Origin: Eulemur rufifrons
Lineage: Eukaryota; Chordata; Mammalia; Primates; Lemuridae
DNA: 64,000 bases
Direction of reading: 5' to 3'
Assembly: GCF_041146395.1 (NCBI RefSeq)
Contig: NC_090989.1
Span: 217,900,843-217,964,842, forward strand
Part shown: one piece after another, positions 24,720 to 36,720 of the stretch
Position numbering within the stretch: position 1 is the first letter of the stretch
Layout of the letters: the number at the start of each line of letters is the position of its first letter
Translations under genes and position numbers: made by a program
The notes under the pieces: generated by a model
What the model was told of the DNA's origin: nothing
The model's database searches: none
Seen by the model: only the letters and a program-made list of their open reading frames with translations

Positions 24720-25820
24720 TCTTTGGCATCCCTTTTGATTCTCACCTTTAGTCATGCCCCATATTCAGCTCTGACTTTTCTTTGAAAATATTATCTGGAT
24801 TTTCACTTTATCTATTCCTTTCACTATTACTGTCTACCATAAATCTTTATCATGCCATTTCAGGATTCTTCAAACAATCTTCTCATCTGGTCTTCCCGAC
24901 AACAGTTTATCCCCTGTCTCTCATCTAATTAATTGTTCTATAATATTAATACTACTTTCATGATATCACTCTAGTGCCTCAGAATCTAAAATGAATCACT
25001 GCTTAGTGATTCCTGCAGACTCTTCTGTCTGACTTTTAAAGTTCCTAATAATTTATAATGCTTGAATTATTGAAATACGTTTTCTCCTATTTTTTCATGT
25101 GGATTATAATCAGATTTGTCTTTGCCTTTCTCTCCACCTTGCTCATGTTGTTATTCCCCCACTACACCAAAGATTGTTACTTTGCTGTCTAGAATCAATT
25201 TTACCTTTTGATAATAGTTCTCAATTTCTTTGGGAACCATCAAACCCCTACTTTTAATCCATAGGTTTGGATGTGGCTGACTCCATAGCCAGCTTTAGGG
25301 TGGTACATGGTCCAACCCTGGCTAATCAGAGAACCAAAATTCCTTTGTTACAGCAGCTAGTTCAACTAAGGGCACGTGACCCATGCTGGTCTATCAGAGC
25401 CCAGCTCAGACCTTCTGGTGGAATTTTTAGAAAAGAATAGTGTTTAGAAAAGCCAAAATAGCAAGTGACAGATCCCTGATAATATAATTTGAACCTCTAT
25501 ACCTACCTATGCCTGATCTTTTTGGTAATAAGAAACAATCCTTGAAAAAAAATTTGGCTTAAGCCAATTTGAATTGGTTTGCAAAAAGTAGTCCTATCTC
25601 TTTGCCTCTTCAAATTAAATTCATTCTTTCAGATCTAGCTGTCATACCACTTTCAAACTGTTCTTCCCATTCTTCCCTTTCTTCCCTTTCTTTAAAACTA
25701 AATTATCTCAACTGTCTCAAATTTTCTAGTTTTGCTTTCTCAGTGTACCATAAGCTTCTTGAGAGCTTGGACCATGAATTATATTTCTCTTGAGTTCATA
25801 ATACTTAAAACCATTTTATA
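24720..25820. mobile_element. LINE-2 remnants, discontinuous
   Basis: 24720-25190 and 25590-25820 carry L2-like text (ccaccttgctcatgttgtta; cttgagagcttggaccatga). The interval 25270-25480 is another old repeat I cannot name. Confidence 0.4.
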
Positions 25821-25999
25821 CTTAAGATGAAGACAGACAAAAATTCTTAGATAAATTAATTTTCCTTCAAAATTTATGGTTAGAATCCCCAAAATAAATG
25901 AAAACTGGGCAAATTAGTGCTAATTAGGGCCCAGATATTAGGGTAATTCTGTTTCCATCTCCCTGATTTCAAAGCAAATATGTCAGGAAAGAAGAGAAA

Positions 26000-27050
26000 A
26001 ATGATATGAATGACTTTGGTATAATGTTACACTTCGCATCACTTCCTGACAGTATCTGTTGGGGCCTTTGGAGGGGCCCGATACCACCTCTCTGTTTTAG
26101 AATGTAGGTTTTATTATTTAGGTTTGGCGAGGCCAACAGATCAGGAGATAACTGCCATTGAAGAGATAGTTTGTTACCGTTCCCAAGGGGAAGGAGCATG
26201 CCACACCACGCGGGGCTACACCGGGAAACACCAGGATTGGTCAGGAGGCAGAAGAAGCAAGAGAAAAACATGGGCATCAAATTTTATCATGGTTTCCACA
26301 GGAAAGGCAGGGCAAGGCATGGTAAGCTGATTTAGGCTTTATTAGTTGTTTTGTTGTTTTTTGTTTTTGTTTTGGTTTTTGTTTTTTTGAGACGGAGTCG
26401 CCTGGGCTCTAGTGCTGTAGTGTCAGCCTAGCTCACAGCAACCTCAAACTCCTGGGCTCAAGCAATCCTCCTGCCTCAGCCTCCCTAGTAGCTGGGACTA
26501 CAGGCATGCACTAGCACGCCCAGCTATTTTTTGCTAGTTTTACTTGTCCAGCTAATTTCTTTCTATTTTTAGTAGAGATGGGGCCTCACTCTGGCTGAGT
26601 CTGGCCTTGAACTCCTGACCTCAAGTGATCCTCCCACCTGGACCTCCCAGACTGTAAGGATTACAGGAATGGGCCACCATGCCTGGCCTTGGTTAGTTTT
26701 AATAATTTCAGTTGTCTCTGGGATATAGGGGCAGTCCTGAGTTGTATGGTACCTGGCCCAAGGTTGATTAGGGCAGGAGAATATTGGCTTGGTGTGTGAG
26801 AGGTCCACAAAGGAGGTGGTTGGGGGATATGGCCTCTGGATTGGCCAATTTACAAATGAAAGGCACAGCGGGGTTGTTTACTCATCTCTAGGAACTAGCT
26901 AGCCCTGGGAGAGTCAGCCTCTCCCTGGTCAGTGAGGCCCCAGATGCCAGAGCATCAGGAATACAGAATATAAGAAAATATAGTTAATATATTCCCCTCT
27001 TTTCCACCTAGGCTCAGAACAAATTGAGCAATAAAGCAAAGAAGAGGCAG
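26000..27050. other. Possible old LTR-type sequence around a nested Alu
   Basis: GC-richer DNA on both sides of the Alu at 26345-26690 reads like LTR or internal retroviral-type sequence (ggccaatttacaaatgaaag, gtcagcctctccctggtcag) but I could not assign a family. No retroviral gene can be read. Confidence 0.25.
26345..26690 (-). mobile_element. Alu, reverse (lemur-type)
   Basis: Reverse Alu with a G-interrupted T-tract and the tagtgtcagcctagctcaca variant; a short deletion follows gagacggagtcg. Confidence 0.88.
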
Positions 27051-27876
27051 ATGGTGGCTAAAAGGCCCCCTCAGTTACTGATAAAGCCTACCGTGGAAAA
27101 GATATCTTAATGTGAAAGTAAAATGAGTCTTCTAACTTCGTCCAGAAATAGTCAGACTTACTCACAGAATCATAGGCAGCATTAAAACAGGACACCTTTT
27201 CCAACTGGGAAAGGACTTTATAGCATGAGTAACAGAGAAGAAATTGTGCTTACTGAAAACAAGTTTAATCCCCAGAGGAAAGAAGTAGGGTCAGGAACTG
27301 AGCCAAGCATGTCTAGTTTATTCTTCCCAAATGTTACTGATCAGATGACTCACTCCACCTTCGAGAAGCAGATTGAATAAAGATTAGGGAAAGTCATTGC
27401 TTGACTGAACTCCCTTTTCCTGGATGGAAACATCAAGAGTGAGAGAGAATCATCACTCCCACTAAAACACATTGAACTTTTCTAGCGCTTTTAGGAAGAT
27501 AAATTCTGACGCTTTCATAGTCATGGTTCCAGCTTCAGGTTTCACATGGTAAATCCAGTTTCAGCGAATTGATGTTCAGAAGAAGAGAAATGATTCAAAT
27601 CACGTAGGGGTTCCTAGGCAGCTGCCTAGGCTATAAAATTTAGGGTGAACTTTCAGACTCTTCTGGTATGTGGGAAATATTCTGCTTATGGCTTTTGGTT
27701 GTATACTCTCCTACTTCCACTTTTCTTGAGACAGGGAAAGGGCTAATAGGCCCATGCACTGGGAAACAATCATCTGCAAGATACATCAATAAAAAAAGAC
27801 ATAGACATAGAGATGATGTTTAAGGCCTAGAAGGGCCTCCAGGTGGTGTGGAAAAAAAAAGAGAAAGTCATTTACA

Positions 27877-28228
<352 letters not shown>

Positions 28229-28277
28229 TCATTTACAGCAGCATACATGTTTATTGTCAACACTGATTCATCTATAT

Positions 28278-28855
28278 CAGGGTCATCAAATTATGTCCCA
28301 TTGGTCAAGTCCAGCCAGTCATCTATTTTTTTAAATAAAGTCTTTTTGAAACACAGTCACATCTGCACATCCAATCCTTTTTTTTTTTTCCTTTTTTTTC
28401 TTTTTTTTTTTTTTGACAGAGTCTCACTCTGTTGCCCTGGGCTACAGTGCCGTGGCATCATTGCAGCTCACAGCAACCTCAAACTCTGGGCTCAAGTGAT
28501 CCTCTTGCTTCAACCTCCCGAGTAGCTGGGACTATAGGTAAGTGCCAGGATGCCCGGCTAATTTTTCTATTTTTAGTAGAGACTAATATTTCTATTTTTA
28601 GTAGAGACCAGGTCTCACTGTTGCTCAGGCTGGTCTCGAACTTCTGAGCTCAAGCAATCCTCCTGCTTCAGCTTCCCAGAGTGCTAGGATTACAGGCGTG
28701 AGCCACCACGCCCAGCCTACATCTATTCCTTTATGTGTTCTCTGTGATTGCTTGCATGCTATGACAGAAGAGTTGAGTAGTTGTGAGAGACCTTATGGCT
28801 TGCAAAGCTGAAAATATTTGCTGTCCGATTCTCTGTAGAAGTTTGCCAACCCCTG
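28278..28855 (+). mobile_element. MER5A (hAT-Charlie), split by an Alu
   Basis: The left part 28278-28377 starts cagggtcatcaaatt and the right part 28720-28855 ends tttgccaacccctg; together they make one MER5A. An 8-bp target duplication (atctatat 28270-28277, ctctatat 28856-28863) differs at one base. Confidence 0.88.
28378..28719 (-). mobile_element. Alu, reverse, nested in MER5A
   Basis: Interrupted T-tract then a full reverse Alu to cacgcccagcc. A short duplication of tttctatttttagtagaga lies in its middle. Target duplication is imperfect (catccaatccttt / catctattccttt). Confidence 0.9.
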
Positions 28856-29047
28856 CTCTATATGTTCATTGTAATGTTTATAGATCCCCTACACTGTGTA
28901 AAACACAGTACTAGAAACAGGGATAGTCTGTGCCTTAAATAAATTCACATTCTACTGGGCAACCAGATATTTTAAAGTATAATTACAAAGCAATGTGAGA
29001 AACTCAGTAAGAGAGGAAGGAGAGTTCTAAGTTTGTATTGTTTCTAC

Positions 29048-29210
29048 AGCAATGCTTTTCAAAATTTAATGTGCCTATGGATCTGTTTAAGTGCAGATTC
29101 AGATTCAGTAGGTGAGGCTTGAAGTACTGCATTTCTAATAGTATCCCAGGAGATATCAATGAAGCTGGTGCAGGGTCTACACTTTTGAAGAGCAAATGTG
29201 GACCACTGGT
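29048..29210 (+). mobile_element. MER20
   Basis: aatgcttttcaaaatttaat ... gattcagtaggtgaggcttg ... gaccactggt spans MER20 end to end, diverged. Confidence 0.7.
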
Positions 29211-30700
29211 GTAGCTCATTAAAAGTTGGATAGAAGGGAACCTTCTAGACTGAAAGAATTTTAAGGCAGAGACAGGAATCATGATAGGGTGTTAGAGTGA
29301 TTCTGCTAATCCAAATAGGGTAGCCCAATTTTATTTCTTAATAATAATTTCAGAAAAGGTCAAAGCCAGATGGTAAAACCAGGCCAAGATCTTAGAGACT
29401 GGATTTGCAGTGAAAAAGGAAGTAGAACGTGTCTTTCTTACCTATACGAGGTCTTCAGACAAAGCACAAATCTGTGTTTCTGGCAGAGTTCAGATGACTT
29501 TTGCAGGCCTTTTTGCCCTGAAAATACCATGGTGCTCCCATATTTATCACTATAAGTAATTTAGAACAACAAGCATCATCTATAAAATAAGTGTGAGGAC
29601 GTGCCATAAAATTCTGACTTTTTTCCCTATAATTACTACTTTGATGCTTTTTTGGGAAGTAATAAATACATAAGTCTTTCCAAAATGTTTTATTTGGGTA
29701 CATTTGCTTAGAGGATACCCTAAGCATGCAAGGGTAGGCCCATTAGGTAACTCAGCCCTGGATTTGTGGGCGGGGAATCATGGAATAACGTCAGTTCAAA
29801 GTATCCCTTTAACTTGAAATGTTCTCCAACAACAACAACAACAAGATTTAAAGCTTAAGAGATGGAAGATATTTTTGTAGGGACTACTTTAGTGCTCCTG
29901 GAAAGAAATACTGATGGTAGATAGCCTATGATTTATTTTATAACTAACTTAGCACTCATCATTTACACAAAATTCATTTTACTTCATTTTTTTTTTTTAA
30001 ATTAACAATAGTAATAGAATTTTTCTTAGGGTCTCCTTTCATCTTGCAAGTGATAGAATTTTCATTCCAAGTTTGAGAATAATTATTGAGAGCATTAAAA
30101 CAATGTGTTTACAAAGATTGCAACTGGATTTTGGTTCCTGTAATTAAGAATATAAAGAGTCACTGAAGGTACAAGGTGACCATTTATTTATAGGAATCAT
30201 ATTTCCAGTTCCATAGTGGAGAGTATTCTCTTTATTTTAAAACTAAATTATTGTATCCTTAGCCTAGATACAGCTACAAGAACAAAGAACACCTAAGCAA
30301 AACTATAATAGCTAGTTCTAAGTCAAAGATAGTATCCCTAAAGAGCAGAATTAATAGAGGAATTCCAAATCATAAATCCTAGAATGATGATATAATTGTA
30401 AGGGGATTCTGGTATTGGGTCAAGGCGGCATTCCCACTTTTCCTTAAGGTCCTAGATCAATAACAGTTTGAATCATTGTTGATATAAAACTAGATTTTTA
30501 AAATAAAGAGTAAGAAATAGTTTGTCTCCATAAACATATTCCTCTCAGTTTTGGTCAGCAAAATATATCTTTTGTTACCCACCTAGAATACTAAATGCCT
30601 ATAAATAACAACTATTTACAAATTAATAAGATTTCCAAAAGTAGAAGTACTTCATGAAACTTACTTAAAGAGAGACACGACCAACTTCAGTAGATCCGGT
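29211..30700. other. Intergenic DNA, nothing recognised
   Basis: AT-rich; a (CAA)n run near 29826-29845. Open frames at 29004-29282, 29370-29555 and 29455-29727 lack homology. No RNA gene seen. Confidence 0.5.
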
Positions 30701-30705
30701 TGTTA

Positions 30706-31050
30706 ATAGTTTCTTCGGCTTTGTAGACCTGCTTTCAAATATGGGCTTTACCATTTAATAGCTGTATGACTTTGATAGAGCCACTTAACATCCCTAAATT
30801 ACAGTGTTCCCATCTGTAAAAAAAAATAATACTATTTTAAGTATTGTTATATGCAATGATGTATTACAGTGCTTAGTGCCATGCATGGCATTTGTAAATT
30901 CATTTATTTATTCCACAAACTGGTTATAGAAAATCTTCACATGCCAAACACTGTGCTAGATGTTGGGGATACAGGCATGAACAAAATAGATATGTCTCCT
31001 GTCTCAAAGAGCATACAGTCTAACAAACAAAGTAGTTAGTTAAAAGGTAA
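30706..31050 (+). mobile_element. MIR followed by an L2/MIR-type fragment
   Basis: 30706-30900 follows forward MIR (tgtatgactttgatagagcc, gtgcttagtgccatgcatgg). 30901-31050 is a second old repeat (caaacactgtgctagatgtt, ggggatacaggcatgaac). Confidence 0.65.
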
Positions 31051-31569
31051 GTTAAAATCAACATATAATTACAAAGCTTCAATGAGGCATCCACCTGGGG
31101 AATGTGAGGCTAATAAAAATATACTTAGGATTAACAGATGAGCAGAGCTGCAGATTTCAAAGCCTTTATTTACAAACACTTATTGATTATGAAACATCCT
31201 CGAGGATAATGAGGGAGTAACTTTGTTGGTGTGGCTGCGAAAATTAAGAGATTTTTTTGTTAAGCATCTGACTTAGAGTGGAAGAACAATTTGCAACTTC
31301 CTGTTCTGATCATAGAACACGGAATTTCCTTCTCTTCAATTCATCATGTTCATCAATTGTATACCTGTGGAAAAACCAGCTTTGGAAATGGTATGTAAGT
31401 ATCCCATGCTAGATAGTAAGGAGTTTTAGAAAATAATTTAATATGCACCTTGAGAGTAGAAAAGAACCAACTAAATATAGAAAATTTCAGATATAAATAT
31501 TGCTAACAGAACATTTTTTTCCTGAAGAAAATGTTGAAATCAAAGGATATTACCTGTCAAATTATCTTT

Positions 31570-31745
31570 GAATCATAGACTATTCAAGGTAGAAGGATCC
31601 TTTAAGAATAGTGCAATTGTTTCTTTGTCTATATGAGGACACTGATTCCAGGTAGGTTAAATGACTTGCCCAACGTCACACACCTAGTTATGATCAACAT
31701 CATAAGCCAAATCTGGCGTTCCTGCTCCCATACCACAATACCCCT
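31570..31745. mobile_element. Ancient SINE-like repeat
   Basis: atgacttgcccaacgtcaca and the preceding gaggacactgattccaggta follow the same MIR-like family as the core of the 16844/17714 duplication. Confidence 0.45.
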
Positions 31746-31779
31746 TCTCACTCGGCCCCATCCAGCCAGTGTTCGCCAT

Positions 31780-32285
31780 AATGTTAATCAGTGACACACA
31801 TGTAGTCACTCTGGCAGATACGCTAGCTCACTGAACACCATCTACCTCCTTCCACTTTCTAGCACGCTTTCCTCTACTTTAGAAGTTAGAAAGCTAAAAA
31901 CTCCATCTCCATATTCCCTCATAACTGAGGTTTCAACTTGGAAGGAGAAGTGAGAAGGTGGCAACATATAGGGAAACTGGATTTTATGGCAGAAGCATCT
32001 GGTTCTTCTATGATAGTTACAGTACAGGTCTTATTGTCTGGTACTTAACACTGTAAGGGATGAATAGTGGGCAGCAGTTTCCTTGCTGTCCATTAAAACA
32101 GTTTCCTTTGAAACAACTAACAATGGGTATGGCTGCTGTCTTGTTCCTGTGTGGCAGTCAAGCTTGGTTCCCAGGTCTTCCTGGAAGCTGTGTGTGCCTA
32201 ATTTCTTTTAATAAATCATTTTTTTGCTTAAACTACCTAGGGTGGATTCTCTTGTCTGCAACTAAAAATCATGGCCCAGGTTGAG
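31780..32285 (+). mobile_element. LTR-like sequence ending in AATAAA and an R/U5-like tail
   Basis: The region reads as an LTR: an upstream part with tccttccactttctagcacg, then tgtgtgcctaatttctttta, AATAAA, and aaactacctagggtggattc. The 3' portion from 32061 recurs at 52393. No viral gene is attached. Family not identified. Confidence 0.45.
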
Positions 32286-32888
32286 TAGCTTTCAACAGAA
32301 TCTTAATGATAAAAGAAAGTTCTTTGCCAAATTCACCGTTAAGAAGAAAATTGAAATTAAGCAAGTTGAACAACATATATTAGTACTTACTATATAGAAG
32401 GAGTATAGGAGATACAAAGAGACTTGATTCTTGCCCTCAAGACAATTGAATAAAATACCCACTATATGCCCAATAAGTTATGCAATGTAGTTCTAATGCC
32501 CTGAAGAAAAACAGAAATGGTTAAGAAAGCTGGGGTGTGTATGAAAAAGGTAAGATACCTCTAATAAAAAATAGTGATATTTTGCATAAAATAAGGGAGT
32601 GAAAAAGTAAAAAAAAAAAAAATAGTGATATATTTGTCCAAGGAATACCTCATACTATGAAAATAGATAAACTATAGCTATTTACAACAATGTGGACAAA
32701 TCCTTGTAATATTGAGTAAAAGAAGCAAGACATGATGCCATGGGGAAATGATCAGCCAAATACAAAATGTGGGATATTCTGCAGGTCAAATGATCCAGTT
32801 GTCTCAAAACAAACAAAAAATGGTATAATAAAAAGAAAGGGCAAAAGGAAAGCAGAGACTGTTGAAGATGAAAAGACATATAGTAGGC
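32061..32888 (+). repeat. Mosaic dispersed duplication, copy 1
   Basis: This 828-bp block (LTR tail, unassigned middle, L1M 3' end) aligns in the same order and orientation with 52393-53165 at roughly 88-90% identity by eye. Copy 1 has about 50 extra bases near 32581-32631 from a small insertion. Confidence 0.9.
32581..32631 (+). mobile_element. Tiny A-tailed insertion with TSD
   Basis: The word aaaaaatagtgatat occurs at 32566-32580 and 32617-32631. Between lie about 26 bases plus an A-run. The sequence is absent from the sister copy at 52.9 kb, which shows the empty site. Confidence 0.5.
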
Positions 32889-33039
32889 CTGGGGCAGGAT
32901 CAAGGTGGGGCAGCACCAAGGCGAGGAGCCTGCTTTTGTCCCTAGGAGAGCTGGAGGTCCCTTATTATCTACCTAACAAAGCTGCTAGGAACTCTTTTTG
33001 GAGGGAAGGGGGACACCCTGAACCAGTAATGCTTTAGAG

Positions 33040-33710
33040 AGCTCCCAAGCTACTGTAAACTTTTATGTACAGGCTTTTGTAGGTACATATGTTTTCATTT
33101 GTCTGGGATAAATGTCTAAGAGTGCAACTGCTGGGTTGTATGCTAAGTACGTGTTCAGTTTTGTAAGAAATGGCTATACTCTGCATGACAGTTCTCCGCT
33201 GGCCTTGGACTGACCCAGTGCTGCAACTTTTCTCACTTGTAGTTCTCAACAATAAGTACAGAATGTGCTAAAAATGCAATATCCTGAGATGCAGGACTGG
33301 CTGGACCAGCTCAGGCTCTGTTCCAGTCCCCGTGTTTGTCATCTCAGCCCACCATGTCATGTTGTCCCCAGGATACAAAACCGGAAGTGATCTGCTTTTC
33401 AGGGTCACTCAGCTGCAGTGCAAGTAGGGCACATGCAGATGAGACTCCATCCTCCCAGGGCAACTTTCCTAAGCCTTGGGTGACTGGCTTGCAATGAATT
33501 TTATGCTTCTGTTGTCCCTTGCTTCCTATCTGTAAAGAATCAATCCACTTTGTGTAATTTGTATATAAGGATATTCTTTCTTACCAGACCAGAGAAGTTG
33601 GTAACCAATACACACCAAACCTGCTTAGCCCTCTTTTTCAGAGTGGCTGTACCATTTCATATTCCCATCAGCAATGTATGAATGCTGAGCTTTAACTACT
33701 TAACTAACAA
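33040..33710 (-). mobile_element. L1 3' fragment, reverse, split by a 0.43-kb insertion
   Basis: 33040-33180 (tgtacaggcttttgtaggta ... gtgcaactgctgggttgtat) and 33620-33710 (agagtggctgtaccatttca) are consecutive parts of a reverse old L1. The gap is filled by 33181-33619. Confidence 0.65.
33181..33619. mobile_element. LTR-like insertion within L1
   Basis: About 435 bp of GC-richer DNA sits between two contiguous L1 positions. Features such as tgcttcctatctgtaaagaa resemble LTR R/U5 text. Family and orientation not established. Confidence 0.35.
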
Positions 33711-33757
33711 TTCTTTAGAATAGTTAAAGAAAGCATGATGATGCTTCTTTATTATTA

Positions 33758-34092
<335 letters not shown>

Positions 34093-34284
34093 GCCTTTTT
34101 ATTATTAATTCCTGAAGATTAATTGACCTCCTTCTGATGAAAACATTCCAAAGCTTTAAGCATAAAATGATTCCATGGTTTGGGAAGACATCTATACAGG
34201 AAACTCACTGCAAAGGAGTTAGGTAAGGAAGTCCTAAGAAAACTGTTTTAAAACAAGGCTAAAAATTTATTCTAAAGACATCTA

Positions 34285-34560
34285 GCCAAGTCCTGTAATC
34301 CTAGCACTTTAGGAGGCAGAGATGGGACGATTGCTTGAGCTCAGGAGTTCAAGACCAGCCTGAGTAAGAGCGAGATCTCCTCTCTACTAAAAATAGAAAA
34401 AAATTAGCCTGTTGTGGTGGCACATGCCTGTAGTCACAGCTACTTAGGAGGCTGAGGCAGGAGGATTGCTTGAGCCCAGGAGTTTGAGGTTGCAGTGAGC
34501 TACGATGATACCACTGCACTCTACCCAAGGCTACAGAGCAAGGCTATATCTCTAAATAAA
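34285..34560 (+). mobile_element. Alu, forward
   Basis: Forward Alu missing the first bases; its tail runs into (AAAT) and (CA)n repeats. Confidence 0.88.
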
Positions 34561-34561
34561 T

Positions 34562-34603
34562 AAACATACACACACACACACATACACACATACACACACA
34601 TAA
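34562..34603 (+). repeat. (CA)n microsatellite
   Basis: Imperfect CA repeat with T interruptions, grown from the tail of the preceding Alu. Confidence 0.9.
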
Positions 34604-34612
34604 ATCAGACCT

Positions 34613-34812
34613 GGTTTTTACCAAAAATAGAAAAATTAGCTGGGCATGGTGGCATGCACCTGCAATCCCAGCTACTCAAGAGGCTGAGGCAGGAGGATCA
34701 CTTGAGCCCAGGAGTTTGAGGTTGCTGTGAGCTATGATGATGCCACCACACTCTAGCCAGGGTGACAAAGTGAGACTCTGTCAATAAATAAGTAAATAAA
34801 TAAATAAATATA
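34613..34812 (+). mobile_element. Alu right arm, forward
   Basis: Starts at the end of a left arm (taccaaaaatagaaaaatta) and continues through a complete right arm to an (AAAT)n tail. Confidence 0.85.
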
Positions 34813-34849
34813 AAGACATCTGAAATGAGGGAAGAAAGCTAACATTGAG

Positions 34850-35290
34850 CCAATCTACCAGGCAATTTATCATCCTTTATTTCATTTATTCCTCCCAATG
34901 ACCCTGTGAAAAGGGTACAATGCATATTTTAGAAATGATATAATCGAGACTTCAAGTAACTTTTCAAATAGATCACAGAGTTACTAAATGGCAAATCTAG
35001 AATAAAAAGTTCATACTTTCACTAGCTTCTAGCTACCTTCAGCTCAGTGTAAGAAACATAGTAAGCAATCAACATATTTGTTGACAAGAATGAATGAACT
35101 TCAACTCTTCTATTTAGGTGTATGTGGGCAGGAAAATTAACTTCTCTGAGTCTGTTTCTTCATTTGTTAAAGGCAAATAATAATAATAACACCTAGTTCA
35201 CAGAGTTGAGATAAGGAACAAATAAGATGATAAAATAGGGAAAACAATTTGAAAAATATTAAGTGATAAACGAATGTTAGATGGCAAAAT
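34850..35290. mobile_element. Two MIR copies
   Basis: 34850-35030 is reverse MIR (cctcccaatgaccctgtgaa). 35060-35290 is forward MIR (aaattaacttctctgagtct, ttcatttgttaaaggcaaat). Confidence 0.55.
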
Positions 35291-36183
35291 ATTTTAAAAG
35301 CACAGTTGCAGTCATAACTGAATATTGATAAAATTGATGCACAAGACCTGGTTGGGTGCATGAAGATCCACTTACTATCTCTGTTTTCCCCAGATTCGTT
35401 ACTTGTAAAATGACAATTGAGTTTAAAGTTGAGCACCTTAATGACACAAACTCTAAGACTCACCAAATTATGAGACAGAACCAAACAAACCTCTACCTAT
35501 GAAATTAACTTGAACATGTTTATGATACTTCCTAGGATATTAAAAAGTATGCAGCTTATTATCTTTATCCATGACATGCTGGCCTGTATCAATGAGGTCA
35601 TTCATGCCTATATACATGTCACAAATGTATAACTTGTGTGTGTGTACCTGAAAACAGTATTAGTAACAGTTAATATGAGGCCAATTTATATAACATATAA
35701 CTTCCAAAAACACTAGTCTCTAAGAAAAATAGGCATTAGGTAGGAAATCTGGAAGAACAGGCAAGGAATTGGCATATTGTGTCTAGACAGGAAATACAGT
35801 TGGCTAGGGACAGGGGTAAAGAAACAATTCATATTTGTAATCCTTTGCAGTTTTTAAAAAAAATTTGAATCATGTATAACTGCATTACTATAAGTAAATA
35901 GACTAAAAATTTAGGAAAGTCTTGTATAAAAATGTAATGATAACATTATCAGTTTTTAAATAAAATAGACAACAAAAGGAGGTTTTTTTTTTATTCTAAG
36001 GTATAACTGGATAAGTAGATTTGTTTACAATCATTCTTGTGAAATACTTTTCAATAAAATATGACCAACTTCTTTGCAAATAGCAGACACATAGCTCAAC
36101 TATGATGACTTAACTTCTAGTGGATAATGCACATGATTAGGCAGAAATAGGCAAGCTCATATGGGTAGATTAACTATCCAATA
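35291..36183. other. Intergenic DNA and probable 3' UTR of the DDX50 retrocopy
   Basis: Minus-strand sequence immediately below 36184 should be retrocopied 3' UTR. A T-run at 35983-35992 may be its A-tail. Its end and target duplication were not clear. Nothing else was recognised. Confidence 0.35.
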
Positions 36184-36657
36184 CCCAGTCAAAACTTGTT
36201 TGTGGTCCCCGCTTCTGATCAATTGCATTCCCATTTCCATCTTCTACCACCTTGTCAACATCCTGAGCAACTCCCCTGTCAACTCCCTCTACCTGACTGG
36301 CCACCAGATCAACCACCTGACCGGGCCAACGAGCCACCTGACCAGCCACTTCTCTGTCTGGAACTAGAATATGTATTTCCATCATAATATTCTTCAATTT
36401 TAAGTAGTTTGGCCAGCACTGAGAGTATCCAGTCTGGATCATGCCACTCTACCTGTAATCTTTCTGACTTGGTTGTAGGAACTTCTAAGTAAACACCTGT
36501 ATTTCCTTCTAGGAGGCACATTCTGGTAATCTGGGACACAACATTGCTATTCAGCTGTTAAATTCTTTTCAAGGACAACTAACATCTTGTATTTACTCTA
36601 GGCTTTCCAGAGTCATGGTCACAAACCCCTTATCAGAGGTGATCAAAGACTGTGGTT

Positions 36658-36720
36658 TAAAGCTGGGTGCAAGGTGGCTGGTTGGCACAGTTGGTTAGAG
36701 TGTGATGCTAATAAAGCTGG
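36658..36720 (+). mobile_element. Tailless tRNA-Ile half retropseudogene with 9-bp TSD
   Basis: Within the DDX50 retrocopy, taaagctgg occurs at 36658-36666 and 36712-36720. Between them, 36676-36714 matches the 5' half of tRNA-Ile (AAT) from the first base to the anticodon loop with about five mismatches in 39. There is no A-tail and no 3' half. A 9-nt leader (36667-36675) precedes it. Confidence 0.65.

Noticed and set aside
36661..36720. Functional tRNA-Ile gene
   Set aside because: Only the 5' half is present; there is no B box, T-arm or acceptor 3' strand.
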